Notes under the pieces: model-generated
Seen by the model: only the letters and a program-made list of their open reading frames with translations
The model's database searches: none
Told to the model about the DNA's origin: nothing
Made by a program: the position numbers and the translations under genes
Shown: piece by piece, positions 11,701-23,959 of the stretch
Position numbering within the stretch: the stretch's first letter is position 1
Layout: every line of letters begins with the position of its first letter
Source: Dryococelus australis
Lineage: Eukaryota; Arthropoda; Insecta; Phasmatodea; Phasmatidae
Reading direction: 5' to 3'
DNA: 64,000 nt
NCBI GenBank assembly: GCA_029891345.1
Contig: CM057009.1
Location: 290,542,966-290,606,965, forward strand

Positions 11701-12540
11701 TACTAACACGGTCTCAGTAAATATCATATTCAAAAGATCCTTGCTTGTGATGCAGGAGTTGATCTAAGAGCCTAGAAATAGCGTAATGGGAATTTCTCAG
11801 ATTTGGATGTGCTTTATGATTTAAGTTGTCTGTCACTGTTGCTTAAGATTATTGGATACGAATAACAGGGTTGTGACGTATCAGTTTCCTCACCTTTTGG
11901 AATTGAACCATACATTACCATTGATACAAAAGTAACAAATATTGAAGGAGTAGAATATTCTTGACAATCTTTCTTGAACGATCCAGCGAAAGGCAGTACA
12001 TTATGTTGTAGAACATCTCGGCTGGTTTCAGCTGCTGGTCGTGCCAAGGTCACTGCGTCTGATTAATCATCAATGTTCATGATATCTTAAGAGAGAATCC
12101 AACTTCTCTGTTTATAACTATTAACATATCCCCGCCTCCTATATATGTCTCGAGTTGAGGGAAACTAGCTGGAATTTGTTGTTTTAGTCTTGTAGAATGA
12201 ATGATAGCCAAATTTCCTCCGAAGTGCTCAATTATTTTTCAGTAGAGCAGTTTTGGTTCACTGGGTTTGAATATTTGTGTATTTTCTTTACATTCTAGAT
12301 ACGATTCAATGAATCCCACAAGTTATCCAAATGCATTCTTGAACATCAAACGCTGAACACTATCCTTTCCGTTTTCGTATCTCTGTTGTTTGCTGTTGTT
12401 GTGGTAGAGGCATGCGAGGAATCCTGCAATTTATATCTTACTGCATCTCTAGAAATTATAACCATTTCACTTAACATGGCAATTAGCATTTCGTCTTTAA
12501 GCTTCGTAACACATTGCCTCACACGGATGACCACTTAAAA
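8734..12540 (-). pseudogene. Decayed copy of the HAxTGCDT-motif insect repetitive protein family
   Basis: Reading minus from 12.5 down to 8.7 kb, fragments in several frames match successive parts of a large protein seen in many insect genomes, usually annotated only as uncharacterized. A segment ending TLARPAAETSRDVLQHNV lies at about 12053-11990. A piece with FGKLYATHNSKYV is at about 10790. An ORF of 133 codons (10505-10104) contains GGSIGLTENTDTLTRQMV and a NPFSDTSDIL motif. A stretch at about 9175-9060 reads ALTGCDTIPKTSGRGK, the family hallmark. The end (8964-8734) carries ENLPPTNQGALRKHI and AGHVWGQVL, typical of the C-terminal part. Stops and frameshifts are throughout. The family's function is unknown; its copy number suggests that it belongs to a mobile element. 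The cysteine-rich tail expected after the last motif is not seen. Confidence 0.6.
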
Positions 12541-13990
12541 AGCTGATGCAGAGGATAAAGACTTATTCCACATTTCCAGGTCTTCAGTCTTCTAAAATAA
12601 TAATTTTTCTCTTACTTTTCCCGCTTGGAATAATTTTTATCATCTTACAACTACTAGCAGAAAATCACTACATTCTTTTTCTGATACAAGTTTAATTGTT
12701 GTTGCTGAAAGATACACTCTAAAACTATTATTCCTCCAATGCTCTGTAACGCGGTTTACTTCCTTTTGACTGTAGCATAATTTGCGTTTTTTGGTGAAAT
12801 TTAGCTTTAATCTAAAGAAATGTGGCTCTGATTCCGTTTCCCTAATGTAACATACGTAAAAACCCTATTTATTAGCATTAACTATTTATAGCACGAAGGA
12901 AAAGAATTTAATTTTCTCTAGTTTTATATCCTGCTTCAGAATTCCTATTCTGATTTTCAGCTGGGATTGTTAGTTTCTCAGATTTTTTTTTTGCAAAATA
13001 TGCTTTCAGTTCACTATATTTAGCTGGCAATTAATATATGCTGGCACAACATTTGATACTCCTCTTTATATCGAAATAATTCTGTCAGTATTCAATTATT
13101 GTATTAATAACCCAAGGTACACGTGATAATGATTTGCTGCCTCTTGAACTTGTCTTGGAGTCTGCATATTGGTGAAACCTGTAACAAACTGTAATCAATA
13201 TGCATTTTATTATCGATATAATTTTAGCTCAATACATAAGTCGTATTTCAAAGTTCAAATGGTTATAGTACCAATCATAAGATAATGGTCATTGTCCTAT
13301 ACAATTAATTTGTACGGTAAAGGTGCAAACATTACGTATTATTTGCCTAAATATTTTCACTCACTACACATTTTGCACGAGGATAATAGACTTAATAAGT
13401 ACAATTCACGATTAATGGTATTTTCCTAAATTTGTAGTTATTTAAAGAATTGTATATTAGCAAAGCCAGCGAATCTCATGTACAAAGATTTATCTGCAAA
13501 TTTACAGTGGATTTGCACTTTATTTCATTACATATAATATTTATAGCAAAATGTCACTAAGTTAATGTAAAAACATTAAATCTGGTTAGTCCTATTGCGA
13601 GTTAAGAGCAAAAACAACTTAAGTTGCCATTCCTAACATGGCGGTATATTATGAAGTATTTATTTATTATTATGTGCACGCCAACAGCTCTGGGCCTTTT
13701 TACAAGACAGTACAGAGAAGGAAATTGGGAGGGTGTGTATGCAGCATTTACCCCAGCATTCGCGTAGTGTGAACTTGATAAAAAAACTTTTGTAAAAAAC
13801 ATCTCCGGCCCGGATCAAGTCCCCATTTGGAAGTTGGACGCACGACCAATCACTCTCGGTTGCGTAATATGCTCCTAACTGCCTACAAAACTAAAAGTTA
13901 TGATCTCAATAATAAAACGATCTCTAACAATTTTCATGCTTTTAAGGGGTAAATTCATAATCTTATGCATATCGTCCGGACTAAAAAGGA
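12541..13990. other. AT-rich DNA without recognised features
   Basis: No protein family, TIR pair or tandem repeat was recognised. Short ORFs (for example 13602-13802 minus) look random. Confidence 0.4.
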
Positions 13991-14757
13991 TGGCATTTTA
14001 AATACATTTTTAAGAGATGGGCCTGAAAGAGTTTCTTAATCGCAGACGAGTACTTGACAACAAAATTATGCTTGATGTAGAAAAAATACAGTGGCGATTA
14101 CAGAGGAATTATTGTGATACATTATTTTCCAGTGAAACAACACAAATGAAATATGTGCTTCCGAGAAGTATTCGTTGCAGTGTTCTTGCCAAATTTAGAA
14201 ACAACGAACTAGAAGTGTTCTTCCTACCCAGAGAAATTTTAACTTGACTTAGAGAAACATCCTTGTGAGTGTGGTGAATATTAATGAGTTAATTGATATA
14301 TAGTGTTGTGACTTACCTGCTAGATCTGTCCAGGAGAGTGGTTTATAAGCAGTGTTCTTCATATGAGAATAATCGTATCAATATTAGAAGCCCAACTGGC
14401 CAACCGAATGTAACTTCACTGTGTAAAAAATTCTGTCCTGTGTAGTAATGTCTCTGATAGTAAATCCACGGACATTTCACTGACACATCTAGGTGTAGTT
14501 TCTTTGAGAGAGTGTTAATGGCCATTGCCACTATTTGAAGAATCACAACAATATGAGATCCCTGATGTTTAAGTGAACCATCCTGGTGAGTGCAATAATT
14601 ACCAGTGGGAGTAATTTGGTATGGTTTATATTAATAAAACCAGCACAGTGATGGACGTTTTTTCACTTGTTAGAAATCGCAAGTCCCTCCAGTCGGAGAT
14701 GTTTCAGATTTATACAAGAAATATAAGTTTATCCCTGTAAAGTGCAATAGAGAGGGA
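13991..14757. repeat. Further degenerate copies of the ancient 'GGAGACATG/GGCGAGTG' repeat
   Basis: Phrases such as AAACATCCTTGTGAGTGTGG (about 14249), ACCATCCTGGTGAGTGCAAT (about 14577) and CCAACTGGCCAACCGAATG resemble the repeat at 5.4-7.9 kb. The 76-codon ORF at 14017-14247 was not recognised and may be chance. Confidence 0.3.
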
Positions 14758-15038
14758 CACCCGAATTTCGCGAAAAGATTTCCCCACATGCTCGATTTCA
14801 ATACCCTACGAGCGTACAAGCAGTTTACTTTTGATTACTGGGGGCTTGTGCCTGTGATAAGATATTTTCTTAGTTGACTGGCCAATAAGAATTAAGTTAC
14901 ACTGATACAGTACATCTCTGATACGTTGGCAGACACTTAAAACGCGTAACATCTAGATCACCCAATCAGAAAAGTGGATCTGATCTAAAGTGTTACGAAG
15001 TAAAACTGGTCGTAAAATCTTTTCGCAAAATTCGGGTG
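14758..15038 (+). mobile_element. Family J MITE (J1)
   Basis: A 281-bp element with inverted ends: CACCCGAATTTCGCGAAAAG on the left, and CTTTTCGCAAAATTCGGGTG on the right, which is its complement with one mismatch. Interior blocks (GGATCTGATCTAAAGTGTTACGA) recur in J2 (56503) and J3 (40947). No transposase is present, so it is non-autonomous. Confidence 0.8.
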
Positions 15039-15179
15039 CTTTTAGTAAGAGAAAATATATTTATGTAAAGTGGAGAGTAAATTTTATTTTATATATATTC
15101 GTAGCCAACTATCGATTCTGTAAAGTGTGGTATCATTAATAAATAAAATGATACCAAGTTGTGTGATGTAACTTAGCTA

Positions 15180-15430
15180 TTGTAAGCAGTATCCATGAGA
15201 TACGGAGAAAATTTACAATGGGAAACATGTTTCTGGCCATTTAAATAATACTACATTGGGCAACACTCAACATGGCGAGTGTAGAAATGTTCCTGAGAGC
15301 AAAGAGTTGTGCTTTTTGAGTTTATGACGTCGGATTTATATACCAAAAAGTGTGTTCTATGCAGTATTCTTGACAAGTAAACAGTTACAACATGAAGTAT
15401 TTTAATCCTGTGTAAAATAATATCACTTCA
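15180..15430. repeat. Ancient repeat, best-preserved pair of motifs
   Basis: GGGAAACATGTTTCTGGCCA at 15220-15239 is followed by CAACATGGCGAGTGTAGAA at about 15269-15287 and GTTCCTGAGAGCAAAGAG. The same two-motif order occurs at 6.72-6.80 kb. Confidence 0.45.
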
Positions 15431-16115
15431 CGGAGTGTCTAAACTTTTTTCGCTAAGGTTAATACTTTAATAGAAATTTGCTGCAAAATTTAAAATTTTA
15501 ATTTTTTATGCAATGATTTTTTATAGTTTTTTCACTTTAACATTTTTATTTATAATAATTTAATGACACTTTGTATGAAAGTTGTAGAACCCTTGTTTAG
15601 CTTTCCAATGGGAACATGTTTAAAGAAGAAGCGCGACCCCTCCCTTATCAGAGCCGCTACTGGCGCCGGGCTACCGCTCCATCTGCTCATTGAAGTCCTT
15701 CCCGTCTACCCTGGAACACAAACCAGTTGTCGTGTGAAGTCCAATGTGTCGACATAACGGAGGGTTTCGTATGGTTTTTGTCATTATTACCAGGGTTGTG
15801 CTAATTTATTTTCACATCTTTTGTGCTCATGAGGACTATTTTTGGTAAGTAATCACTCAACATATGTAGTACTTTTGCTATCTTGTTTGTACGTACTTTT
15901 AAATAAGACTTAAATGTTGAAATTTAGGCTATTCCTCCATTTTTTATTAATTAATAAGATATGTAAAATTGCATTTTTTTTTAAATTTGTATTATTATTG
16001 CAATTTATATTTATTCGTCAGTACTGTACGGCAATTAGATTTTAAAAATGTTCTGTTTCCATGATCAGTAGTTCCATAGCCATATATTTCAGACTAAGAA
16101 TTTACTCTGGCATGA
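15431..16115. other. AT-rich leader before the plus-strand pseudogene
   Basis: It includes a GC-rich stretch at 15630-15760 and a good splice-donor-like GGTAAGTAAT at about 15844-15853. Whether this is an untranslated exon of the downstream pseudogene's ancestor is open. No protein match is seen. Confidence 0.3.
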
Positions 16116-18830
16116 CCCCAATTTTTTACATACTTCAAAATGGACGAGTCGGATTTATTGTCTTCTATGCGGTAAAAACCTGGAAGGAGATACTGTTTTT
16201 GTTACGAAAGGATTGGAAACTATTACTGAAGCACACAAAATAAGAAATGATGGGCTGCTAGAGATTGGAAGGCAAAACAAGTGTTTGAGTGCACAAACTG
16301 TTCAGACAAAATTATACGAGACCATCAAGTATTAAAGCTGCAACTACATCATCGCAAATATGTGACGTATCTCTTCCTTTAACATCAACTTCTCTGCGGA
16401 GTTTAGTTGAAAAATTTGACTATAAATCAAATTGCTTTATTTGTGGAAACACGGCAGTAATCGGTTCTAAGACTTCTTTGCCCCGTAGGAAGAAAATTCA
16501 CGCGATAGAAACATTAGACATGAAGGGAAATTTTTTGCAAAAATGTGAAGAACGGAATGATGTATGGGGGAGCTGGGAAGTAAAGGCCTGCCTTTTAAGT
16601 GTGGGTGACCTTGTTGCACCAGAAGCCCTATACCATAAAAAAAGTCATGCCACTTTTTCAAAGACAAACCAAAGTGTAAGATCTGTAGGCGAACCGATGG
16701 AGGATATAGAGTCTTTTTAAAATATGTGCAATTATATTGAACAAAGTGACGAATGCCAGTACTCAATTCAAGAGTTGCAAGATATTATTTCAGGTATTTC
16801 AGGGGAGAAAAAAAAAACTTATTCTGACAAATATCTAAAAAATCATCTTTTAGAGCATTTTAAAGAATGCATGATGGTATGTAATGTTTTTGGTAGAAAG
16901 AATGTTATGTGTTTGTCTGACACCGTCCACAAAATCATTGGCAGTTAGTACAAAGATAGAGACACCAACTTGGAAACAGAAAAACTTAGGATCGTATTAG
17001 CAGCAGCTGACATTATTAAAGAAGATATTCAAATAATGGCGTACGGTCACAATGCATACCCAGGTACAAATGATACGAAGTCTGAAGGAGAAAATTTAAT
17101 TCCAAATACATTAGCATAATTTACCCAGAAAGTCACAGAGAAGAAGAATTCATCAGAATTAGAAAAGTTGAAGAGAAAATGTGTAGGCATAAATCATGCT
17201 ATAATACCAGCTGTGAGAACTAGATCGTTTTTGTCACCGCTTCTGATTGGCTTAACTTTTACACTTCATCGTTTGTCTGGTTCTAAGCATCTCATCAATA
17301 TGTAATCTTCCATGGGTGTCTATACGTCCTATTAAGAAAAATCTGTGTACATTAACGCTTTCATAAATGAAGAAGCTTTCATACGACATGTTTTTGATAA
17401 TGCTGATGTTAATGCTCGTACACTGGACGACTTGAACACGTTTTATACGATTGGGGAATACAATGTATTACACCAGCTACTAGCAATAAAACCCAAGTGA
17501 AGGTCGAATGGAAGTATTCTGGAACATTTAATCCAGAATGTATTAGGATAAGATCGTTCCCAAAGAAAATTTCTCGCAGATGATTAAGAAGCATTGTTGT
17601 TAAAGACTACAATGCATTAAAAGATGCGATAAATAGTTCAGATTTCACATTAATAACAATATTTCCCCTGAATTCCATTTGACTTTCTGGAATCAATGCC
17701 CAACCAGGGTGGAATGGCTTTATGAATATCATTAGCAGCAAAAAGGACAAATATGACTCAACATATGTCATGGCTGTTCCCTTCATTAACATGGGTATTA
17801 CCAGTACTTACACAATTTTCGCAGAATTATGATTTGCTGCAGAACAGAGAGGAAAACAAAATCAGTCCTGCATAGTGACTTTTGACCAACCCTTGTCCTT
17901 GAAGGCTTCAGAAATCGTATCTTCCGCTGAAAGGGGCAGTGAAATTGCAAATATAGCAGTAAGGCTTGGTGGTTTTCACCTCTCAATGTCATTTATGGGC
18001 TCCATGGGACAAATAATGGAAGAGAGTGAACTTGAAATTCTATGAGCTAGTGTATATGCTAAAAATACAGTACAAAACATGTTCAGTGGTCTTACCTATA
18101 CAAGATGTATCCGAGCATACACACTCACAGCCTGTGCAATCGTTGACGTGATGAAAGAACATTGCGAAGAACTGAGAGCTAGTATCGCCTCCTTGAAGAA
18201 GTTTCACAAGCAACTTATTAACCAACCTATAAATCCAGAAGCTGTAATAAATGAATCAGGAGTTACTGAAGCTTGCGGTAAAATAGACAACTGTATGAAA
18301 ACGTTAGAATCATCAAGTAGGACTTCAAAACTTTGGATAAATCTTTTAAAGTGCATATACCTTATTTTGCAATTCATCTATGCAGAAAGAACATGAGATT
18401 GGGACATGCACTTGGACACGACAGTAAAAATGCTCCCGTTCTTCCATGCTGCTGGACACTTGCCTTATTCGAAGTCTGCACATTTATACGTTCAACAAGT
18501 GATAAACATCAACTCGAAACTAACAGAGAGCGAGCTAGAGTTCTTATCGAAGAAAGGAATGTTCACAGCTATGGAGTAGGGATGGGAGCTGAAGTCAATA
18601 AGAGAAGCTGGAGGAGAGAGAAACACACTTAAACCAGTTACCACTTCAAAGCCATTTGCACCTAATGGACTGTTGTATTTAGTCTCATGTTCTTGCAAAT
18701 CTACTTGTGGCAATTTCTGTGGCTGTCGGAAGCCAGGTTTACAATGTTCAGCTATGCGTGAGCACTGAAATGGTCTTTCATTTAACAATGGAACAGCCAT
18801 GGATGAAGGTGAAGACATAAATGGCAATGA
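16116..18830 (+). pseudogene. Second decayed copy of the HAxTGCDT-family protein, internally deleted
   Basis: Plus-strand fragments follow the order of the same large insect protein family. An N-terminal CxxC finger reads YCLLCGKNLEGD (about 16155). Then come NYTRPSSIKAA (16307), a second finger CFICG with RRKKIHAIETL and KCEERND (16430-16560), SNDECQYSIQEL-like (16745), TRSFLSPLLIGL (17220), FDNADVNARTLD (17393), RLGGFHLSMSFMGS (17960), an IRAYT segment (18110), AERT (18385) and HAAGHLPYSKSAHLY-like (18449). At about 18600 it jumps to the cysteine-rich C-terminal tail (SCSCKSTCGNFCGC, 18684-18730). The central part that would hold the HAxTGCDT motif is absent, so about a third of the protein is deleted. 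Several stops and frameshifts confirm loss of function. The family's role is unknown. Confidence 0.7.
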
Positions 18831-18913
18831 ATAAGAATGTATACATTTCATTGTAAAGATTGTACATAATGAGAATAAGAATGTATAAATTTTACTGTAA
18901 ATATTGTATATAA
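18831..18913. repeat. Two-copy tandem repeat, about 43-bp unit
   Basis: Two adjacent units each begin ATAAGAATGTATA and end in TTGTA-TATA-like DNA, with small differences. It lies just past the stop of the pseudogene. Confidence 0.6.
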
Positions 18914-19211
18914 ATTTAACTGTCAAATGTATTGAATAACTGAAGTGTATATAGGAATCGTATATACAAATTACTAATGATGATTTGTAAATAATAAAAA
19001 GTCAGGAAATGAGTACTGCACATACAGAAATAAAGAACGTATAAATGGTAAATTTTTTGTGAATAGAAAACCTATATATGGTTTAGCATATTTGGAGATA
19101 TTTTGCAGGAGTGTATCCGAATATTGGAGAATAGCGTTAATAGCATAAATATATCTCTCCAAAACATTGCTTGTATGCACTACAGATTTATGCGATTTTA
19201 TGTGTCATCAT
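18914..19211. other. AT-rich spacer
   Basis: No gene or repeat is recognised; short ORFs only. Confidence 0.4.
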
Positions 19212-19484
19212 TAGGGGCCCGCGAATTTCGCAGGCTCATTTCTAGACAAGTTGGAATTCCCACACATGTACATTCATGTTACTTTTGCAATTGGGCGACG
19301 TGTTGTTTGACACCTCCTGGAGCTAAATGAGCCAATAACAAACATGCAATAAATATTGCGCCCAACCCCCGCCTTTTACTACCACAACAATAAACCTATA
19401 AACAGTTGGTATCTCCATGAGAGTATATAAGACTGTGAAGTCATCTCTACAGGTTACTGAACTCGGGAATTTCTCAGGTCTCTA
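19212..19484 (-). mobile_element. Family A MITE, divergent copy (A7)
   Basis: The right end CTCAGGTCTCTA and inner parts (TGACACCTCCTGGAGC, ACATAAGACTGT-like) match family A in reverse. The left end TAGGGGCCCGCGAATTTCGC differs from other copies and carries a GC-rich palindrome. Confidence 0.6.
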
Positions 19485-20770
19485 GTCATCATTGTAATGA
19501 AACTGGTTGGAAGCTGCATGACACAAGTGAGCTGTACTTTGGACGCTAATTCGAATGTATTCATAATATGTATAGAGATACTTCAGTTGGAAATGTGTTG
19601 TTGGCCGGCGATACGTGATTTGACACATCGACACATCCAAGTTATCATCGCAAGTGGAATGTTGCGTAGTTTCGTGATGCATACTTGGCAAGTAGAGAGA
19701 AACTTACAGTGAAATGTAGTAATTTCATTGACAGTAAACTGTTAGGTATTTGATGACAAACTGGGGCTGTTTCCTGGCGTGTGTATTCCAAGCGATAATT
19801 CCACAATTGAAAATTGCCTCACGATGAGAATAACACCCTCTTAATGATATTTTAGCTTCTGGCAAGATCTTCAGGTAATGTTGGGACAGTTTGCTGTGCA
19901 AATTGGATCTGTGACCTCTAGGATATGTTTCTCATACGTTCAGAGTCACGTTGGTAGAAAATTAATTTGCTGCTTGCAATATTTCAGTTCATTCAACAAA
20001 TGTTTTTTTATAAATGTAGTATTACCTTAAATGCTATTCAGCTTAGTAACTCAAATGGCATCTATGTCCTAGAGCATGCCTACGAATAGGCTTGTGCGTG
20101 ACAAATGTGGCATTGCCTCAGTGTTCCTAGAAATACCATTTCTGAGAACAAAAAGACTTGGCAGTTTCAGTAACGTCTATGCCAGTACACTGTTGAGCAC
20201 TTAAGTGAGGCAACTGGAAGCTGTGCACCAGAAAGTGTTCTTTAATCAGTGTTAGGTGATAGTCATATCCTTATGAGACATGGTCCGGGTAGGTTGAGCA
20301 TCATAATAACTGGGAGACATGTACTAACAAGTTGGATTTTTAAGTGGAATATCTGGCAGTTCTATTTTTGAGAGTGACTGTGAAGTACTCGTATGCGCTG
20401 AGAGGACACTCATATCAGCTGGATTCTTTTCCTTTGGCAGCATAAGGAAGTATCATACATACTGTGACTTGTGACCTTGGCCTGCAGAATTCCGTACCAT
20501 TGCGAGCCATTTTCGTAGACTTTAGGAACATGCCAGGGGGCGCGGAACTGCTCCCACCGATGTTAAACTAGACTTGGCGCTCATGATCTGACCAGAGTGG
20601 TTTTATATTAGCAGGAACAATTATGTGGCCAGTGGACTTGCGTCTGTACCGCGGCCAATGTGGCAACACATCTCGTAGAACACATAATGACAAGCGAGTC
20701 TCATTATAAATGTAGTTTACTTATCAGTGTAGCGAGCGTAAATGGCTGACGGGACAAGTATATCTTTGTT
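19485..20770. repeat. Weak remnants of the ancient repeat, otherwise no feature
   Basis: TGGGAGACATGTACTAACAAG at 20311 onward and TTTCCTGGCGTGTG at about 19770 resemble the repeat of 5.4-7.9 kb. The rest has no recognised content. Confidence 0.3.
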
Positions 20771-20787
20771 TGGGAAGGGATTTTACA

Positions 20788-20811
20788 CACACTCACACAC
20801 ACACACACCGA
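20788..20811. repeat. (AC)n microsatellite
   Basis: A short imperfect ACACAC run. Confidence 0.85.
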
Positions 20812-21140
20812 AAATGTGCTGTCGTACCCCTGGCATAAGCCAGTGTAGTTTCACAGAATGTTAAGACGTGTCCTGGTCTGCAAGGCGACGCATATCCCGG
20901 TGTCATTTCCTTGCTGGTGTGCTAACACATGATATGTCAGTGCTTTCACATATCGTGGAGGCTGTGTGAGGTAAACCGTTAACGTGAGTTACCCACAAGC
21001 ATGTGCTGTGACAAAGAAGACACCAGCCACATCTTTGCAAATACAGTAGTGTAGCCTCTACACAATGGTATGCCATAAAGAGACAATATTGTCTAATGAT
21101 AGTATAAATAAAATTAATGACAACTCTAAATACAACCATT

Positions 21141-21806
21141 AATAGTCTTTTCACGATAAAGTGAGCACTTTTGATGCCATAGTAACTTTTTTATTTCAGC
21201 CATCTTTTTTCCTTTAACCACTTTTTCAAATAAAGGCTGTTCACGATAAAGTGAGCACTTTAGAAATGAACCTTAGAAAAAGTCACTGCCCCGGCATGCA
21301 TATATTTTAATGGGCGCACTGAGTGACATTGGCCCAGTAAAGTTAGCAAAGATAGATGAAAAATAGTTCCATATCTTAACGTTGAATGAAAGTGTTAGGT
21401 ACCCATTTGTGATAACTTAAAATCAATTCTTTCACTTCCTTTTTTTTAACGCAGTGAAGGGAAAAAATGAGCATATTGCTAAAGTATTTACTTTCTTAAT
21501 AAATCCACAGATTTATTTGGCCGTTGCATGAATAAAGTGATGAGGTCCATAGCAATATTAATTTTACATAAGGCGAAGGAATACACAAGGTCTATACTAG
21601 TAGATCTTAAGAAGGGCGTTCAAATGTGCTCATTTTACCGTGAACAATCTATAAATATTGACATGTAAGTAATAAATACAGTGCGTACAGTATATCCCAC
21701 CGCATTCGGAAGTTACCGTCTAAGGAATACACACAAAATATTTATGGACTATTAGTCCAAATGAGACGGCTTTCAAAAGTGCTCGCTTTACCGTGAATAA
21801 CCTATA
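21141..21806 (+). mobile_element. Family B MITE, outer copy interrupted by another B (B1a)
   Basis: The left end TCTTTTCACGATAAAGTGAG (21146-21165) and the right end TTTCAAAAGTGCTCGCTTTA (about 21772-21791, then CCGTGAATAACCTATA) are one inverted pair. Between them sits a complete second copy (21233-21652). Much of the outer copy's own middle is deleted or diverged. Confidence 0.65.
21233..21652 (+). mobile_element. Family B MITE, inner copy (B1b)
   Basis: A 420-bp element. The left end GGCTGTTCACGATAAAGTGA is mirrored by the right-end TGCTCATTTTACCGTGAACA. Interior blocks (GGGCGCACTGAGTGACAT; AATAAAGTGATGAGGTCCAT) match B2, B3 and B4. No coding capacity. Confidence 0.85.
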
Positions 21807-22793
21807 AACATATTAATCACTCACATTTTACTTGGCTCTCAAGACTTGGATGTTAAAAGACTCCCAAATCTCTTCATTCACTCACTAATATTTTATACTT
21901 GTTGTTTATTAACTATTACGAAAACGCAACAAACTTGGATAAAAATTACTATTATTTGCTTACATTTTATGTACAAACACGTGGTATATTTAGGAGCTTC
22001 TCTCAAACAAGCAATTTGCAAGTCGTTCAGAAATATCCTAATATTTTCAGTTGACACTTTAAAACCTTCTAAAATGTAATGTTTAATCCTGTGAGAAATT
22101 CAATATTAACCGTGAAATAAATTTTAAAAAATCATATATTATAGTGTGATAGTTTCGAAATTTTGATTCCACAACCCCCGAACTCAACACCACTCATTCT
22201 TATAAAATTTATAGTAGTCTATACAATCGGTACTCGAGTAGTTTAAGACAGCTACTTTCAACAAGTCCCGCTGTTTTCATCTCTTGGCGTAAAATGTTAA
22301 AATATTTTTCCGTAATGTTATGGAAATTTGCCATAAAAGCATTCTCCAGAACTGTACGTAATAATACGGACACATTGCTTTTTCAATGCCGGACTTTCCG
22401 TATATTATTTCCGCGAATTAATGGAATCTCTCCGTTAGTTTCTTACTATGTCTATACTTATAAATAAAAAATAAAATTAATGATCTTTGGTTTTATTTAT
22501 GCGAATGTTCTCCTGTGCGTTAAAAAAAAACAATTTTAAGTAAGTTAAGATACTTTCTTCTGGAGCAAGATATAAAAACTAATCAAAAGTTTCTTAGCCC
22601 ACATCATTTACCACTCAGCTACGAAATTCCCATTAATGACAATGTTATAAGTATGGTATTTCTGGAAATGTGACATATATCACTTTTACAGTTTCAAGTA
22701 AAGTTTGAGCGTTGCCAAATGTTACAGGTGCCTGCGGTTATTTTTTGATGTAACCTATAAGAGAATAGGTCAAAGTGACGTGGATATCGGAAG
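21807..22793. other. AT-rich DNA without recognised features
   Basis: No TIR pair, protein family or RNA is recognised. Confidence 0.4.
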
Positions 22794-23959
22794 GGCCTGT
22801 TTTACTACCGTCTGATAAAGTTGTGAATATAACTTATCAGCTGGATAGCCAATGAAATGCATATTACGACTCGCTGATACTGCCTGTTCGGCAGGCTATC
22901 AGCTGATGAAGCTATCAGGTACTTCGACCAGCCGATAGCTATGTAGAGACTGTTCACCATAAAGTGAGCACTTTTGAAATCAACCTTAGAAAATGTCACT
23001 GCTCCTATATGCATACATTTTAACGGGCTCACTGAGTGACATGCGCCCATTAAAGTTCGTAACGATGGATGGAATGTATTTCCATATAATTAACGTCAAA
23101 TAAAACGTGTTCAGTAACCATTTGCGATAAATTAATTTATTTGTTTAGCTGTAGGTTTTTTTAGTGCATCGGAGTGTAAATATAAGCATATTTGTAAAGT
23201 ATGTACTTTTCTAATAATTTCACAATTTCACTTGACCGGCGTATGAATGAAGTGATGCACACATGGCAATATTAATTTTACATAAGGTGAAATAATACAC
23301 AACGTGAATGCAACTAGATCTTAAGCAAGGCTTTCAAAAGTGCTCATTTTACCGTGAACAACCTATATCAGGATGTCAAATTGTGTGCATGAGCAATGGC
23401 GTCACATGGGGGAGATGAATTGTAATTGAGAGCTGTGAAAATAAAAAAGGCGACACATATTTAAAATATCTAACTTTTCCCTCCAAATAACTGCATTGGT
23501 ATTTTTATTTTCAACTATTTTCTTTTGTGACCGAAATAAGTTAACTGTAGTTTTAAAGAATCTTCAACGCTGTAATACACAGACCTCACTCGTTTTTGCT
23601 GGGAATCGGTCTTTTACAACGTGTCTTGCCTAGTAACCTCTCAATAAGTTTTTAACAAAAAAAAAAACATCTAATAGAAAAAAAAAGCAAACAACTCTTA
23701 TCCATAGAAAACTAAAACAGAGTCAATGCCGCCTACGCAAGTAACCCAACTGTTTCTATATTTCGAGTCTTAATGGTGATTTATATTGCCAACAAACAGA
23801 AAAAAAAACTTGGTATCGTCTGAACTTCCTGATAACTCGCTGATAGCTATTCGCGTGCTACCAGGTGGTCGCAATACACAAGAACTGGCAATACACTACT
23901 GAGAGCGTTGTCAGCTGATAGTTATTCAGCACTTATATCAGACGGTGGTAATACAGGCC
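22794..23959. mobile_element. Family I TIR element containing a B element
   Basis: The left end GGCCTGTTTTACTACCGTCT and the right end AGACGGTGGTAATACAGGCC are inverted repeats with two mismatches in 20. Both are followed inwards by TGATA and repeated CAGCTGATA/TATCAGCTG blocks. The interior carries a complete family-B element (22945-23366). No transposase remains. A TSD could not be settled. Confidence 0.75.
22945..23366 (+). mobile_element. Family B MITE (B2), nested in family I
   Basis: The left end ACTGTTCACCATAAAGTGAG and the right end TTTTACCGTGAACAACCTAT, with the shared 420-bp body, match the other B copies. It lies wholly inside the 22794-23959 element and so is the younger insertion. 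Confidence 0.85.
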
